Source: Shewanella sp. OMA3-2
Lineage (GTDB): Bacteria; Pseudomonadota; Gammaproteobacteria; Enterobacterales; Shewanellaceae
Assembly: GCF_021513195.1 (NCBI RefSeq)
Contig: NZ_CP090974.1
Location: 1,748,001-1,812,000 of the forward strand
Direction: 5' to 3'
DNA length: 64,000 bases
Shown: in pieces, positions 63,062 through 64,000 of the stretch
Numbering within the stretch: position 1 is the first letter of the stretch
How the letters are laid out: each line of letters begins with the position of its first letter
The notes under the pieces: generated by a model
Seen by the model: only the letters and a program-made list of their open reading frames with translations
What the model was told of the DNA's origin: nothing
The model's database searches: none
Made by a program: the position numbers and the translations under genes

Positions 63062-64000
63062 TGAAGAAGTTAATTACTACAGCTGTATTAGCTGCAAGTT
63101 TGTCTTTAACTGCTGGCATGGTTTCTGCTGCTGATGCACCTAAAACTATCGACCAATTATTGCAAAAAGTTAAAGTTGAACGTGCCAATGAAGGCAAAAA
63201 TAACTCGAAACGTGAAAGAGAATTTCAAAACGAACGTGGTGACAAAGCGTCGCTATTAAAACGTGAGAAAGATGCTTTAGCTTCAGAGAAGCAACGCGGT
63301 AAGGATCTTAACCAAGCGTTTTTAGATAACGAGCGTAAAATTGCTCAGTTAGAAGAAGATTTAAAAACAGCTCAAGGTGACTTAGGTGAAATGTTTGGTG
63401 TTGTTAAAGGTGAAGCTGGCGATTTCGCTGGTAAGCTAGCAGCGTCTAATATTTCTGCTCAATATCCTGGTCGTGATGCGTTCATCGCAGAGTTAGGGTC
63501 GCGTAAATCATTACCGAAAATTGAAGAACTAGAACAATTCTGGGAAGCGCAATTATTCGAAATGGTTGAGTCTGGTAAAGTTGTTAAATTCACTGGTAAT
63601 GTGACAGCAATCGACGGTAACGTTGTTAGCACTTCTATCTACCGTGTGGGCGCATTCAACTTGACTGCTGATGGTCAATATGTTGTTTACAAGCCAGAGT
63701 TAAGCCTAATTCAAGAGCTTTCACAACAGCCTGAAGGCTACCAAGTATCTGCAGTCGGTTCATGGGAAAATACCACTACTGGTGTATCTGAGTTCTATAT
63801 TGACCCAGCTCGCGGTGTATTACTGAATATTTTCACCAACAAAGCTAGCATTCAAGATCGCTTAGAAGCTGGTGGTCCAATTGGTTATATTATTCTAGTG
63901 TTGCTTGCTTTAGGTGGTTTAATCGCATTAGAGCGTTTAGTCACGTTAACAATTACTTCTGGTAAAGTTAAAAGCCAACGTAAGAATATTGATAATCCAG
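63061..64000 (+). CDS. ttpC: TtpC-like MotA/TolQ/ExbB protein (partial at window end)
   Basis: The ATG at 63061 overlaps the DUF3450 stop; the frame stays open to the window end (313 codons). A signal peptide (MKKLITTAVLAASLSLTAGMVSA) is followed by a charged coiled coil (about 30-110), a beta-rich periplasmic part (VVKFTGNVTAIDGNVVSTSIYRVGAFN) and the first membrane helix (GGPIGYIILVLLALGGLIALERL). The MotA/TolQ/ExbB channel domain would continue outside. TtpC is the extra component that TonB2 systems need for receptor function. Confidence 0.88.
   Translation, partial: MKKLITTAVLAASLSLTAGMVSAADAPKTIDQLLQKVKVERANEGKNNSKREREFQNERGDKASLLKREKDALASEKQRGKDLNQAFLDNERKIAQLEEDLKTAQGDLGEMFGVVKGEAGDFAGKLAASNISAQYPGRDAFIAELGSRKSLPKIEELEQFWEAQLFEMVESGKVVKFTGNVTAIDGNVVSTSIYRVGAFNLTADGQYVVYKPELSLIQELSQQPEGYQVSAVGSWENTTTGVSEFYIDPARGVLLNIFTNKASIQDRLEAGGPIGYIILVLLALGGLIALERLVTLTITSGKVKSQRKNIDNP

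Overview
The window looks like chromosomal DNA of a Shewanella species, probably from the low-GC, marine or psychrotolerant part of the genus (a S. frigidimarina-like species is my best guess, from memory only). The markers are a complete omcA-mtrC-mtrA-mtrB extracellular electron-transfer cluster, an oleABCD long-chain olefin cluster, the gammaproteobacterial uvrY-uvrC-pgsA-tRNA(Gly-Cys-Leu) block, a pyridoxal-dependent aspartate decarboxylase (PanP type), and a DUF3450/TtpC-type TonB2 system.

Layout. 1-4.6 kb: end of a TPR-like gene, a HupE/UreJ-family protein, a secreted lipase-like hydrolase with an unknown partner, and a decayed chemotaxis-receptor gene. 4.7-8.5 kb: ilvIH (ilvI carries a one-base frameshift) and a Bcr/CflA exporter. 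8.8-13.7 kb: SulP transporter, a 2OG-Fe(II) oxygenase, small secreted proteins and a decayed yjbQ. 13.9-18.4 kb: uvrY-uvrC-pgsA, then tRNA-Gly(GCC), tRNA-Cys(GCA) and tRNA-Leu(UAA), followed by five head-to-tail copies of the tRNA-Leu 3' end plus its trailer and terminator. 18.5-26.8 kb: HPP-family membrane protein, panP, a BCCT transporter, yajD, two small conserved proteins and a methyltransferase. 27.1-32.1 kb: oleABCD. 32.2-34.1 kb: lipocalin-like and lipoprotein genes with an IS110-type remnant. 34.2-40 kb: methionine gamma-lyase, a SWIM/SNF2 helicase, a lipoprotein and a DTW protein. 40.2-47.8 kb: omcA-mtrCAB on the minus strand. 48.5 kb: 4.5S SRP RNA. 48.8-56.9 kb: ComFB-like, HDAC-family, DUF2057, priC, yfcA-like and dinG genes on the minus strand, with polB divergent from dinG across a LexA box. 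57.4-64 kb: a large TonB-dependent receptor, a TPR/2OG oxygenase protein, DUF3450 and the start of ttpC.

How the genes work together. OmcA/MtrC (outer-surface decahaem lipoproteins), MtrA (periplasmic decahaem) and MtrB (outer-membrane barrel) form the conduit that carries respiratory electrons to extracellular metals; matching CRP-like sites precede omcA and mtrC. OleA-D condense, reduce, lactonise and decarboxylate fatty acyl chains to long olefins. dinG and polB share one SOS operator. The last 6.6 kb is a TonB-energised uptake locus.

Two features deserve most attention. The first is the tandem array behind tRNA-Leu: 19 bp of tRNA 3' end plus trailer and terminator, repeated with 191-202 bp periods and including one mosaic unit. 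It resembles in form the E. coli tyrT/rtT repeats and involves the leuZ trailer, which in E. coli acts as an sRNA sponge. The second is a set of three otherwise intact genes (ilvI, yfcA-like, polB) that each carry a single one-base frameshift at or beside a G/C run. These may be base-calling errors or recent lesions, unlike the clearly decayed MCP and yjbQ remnants.
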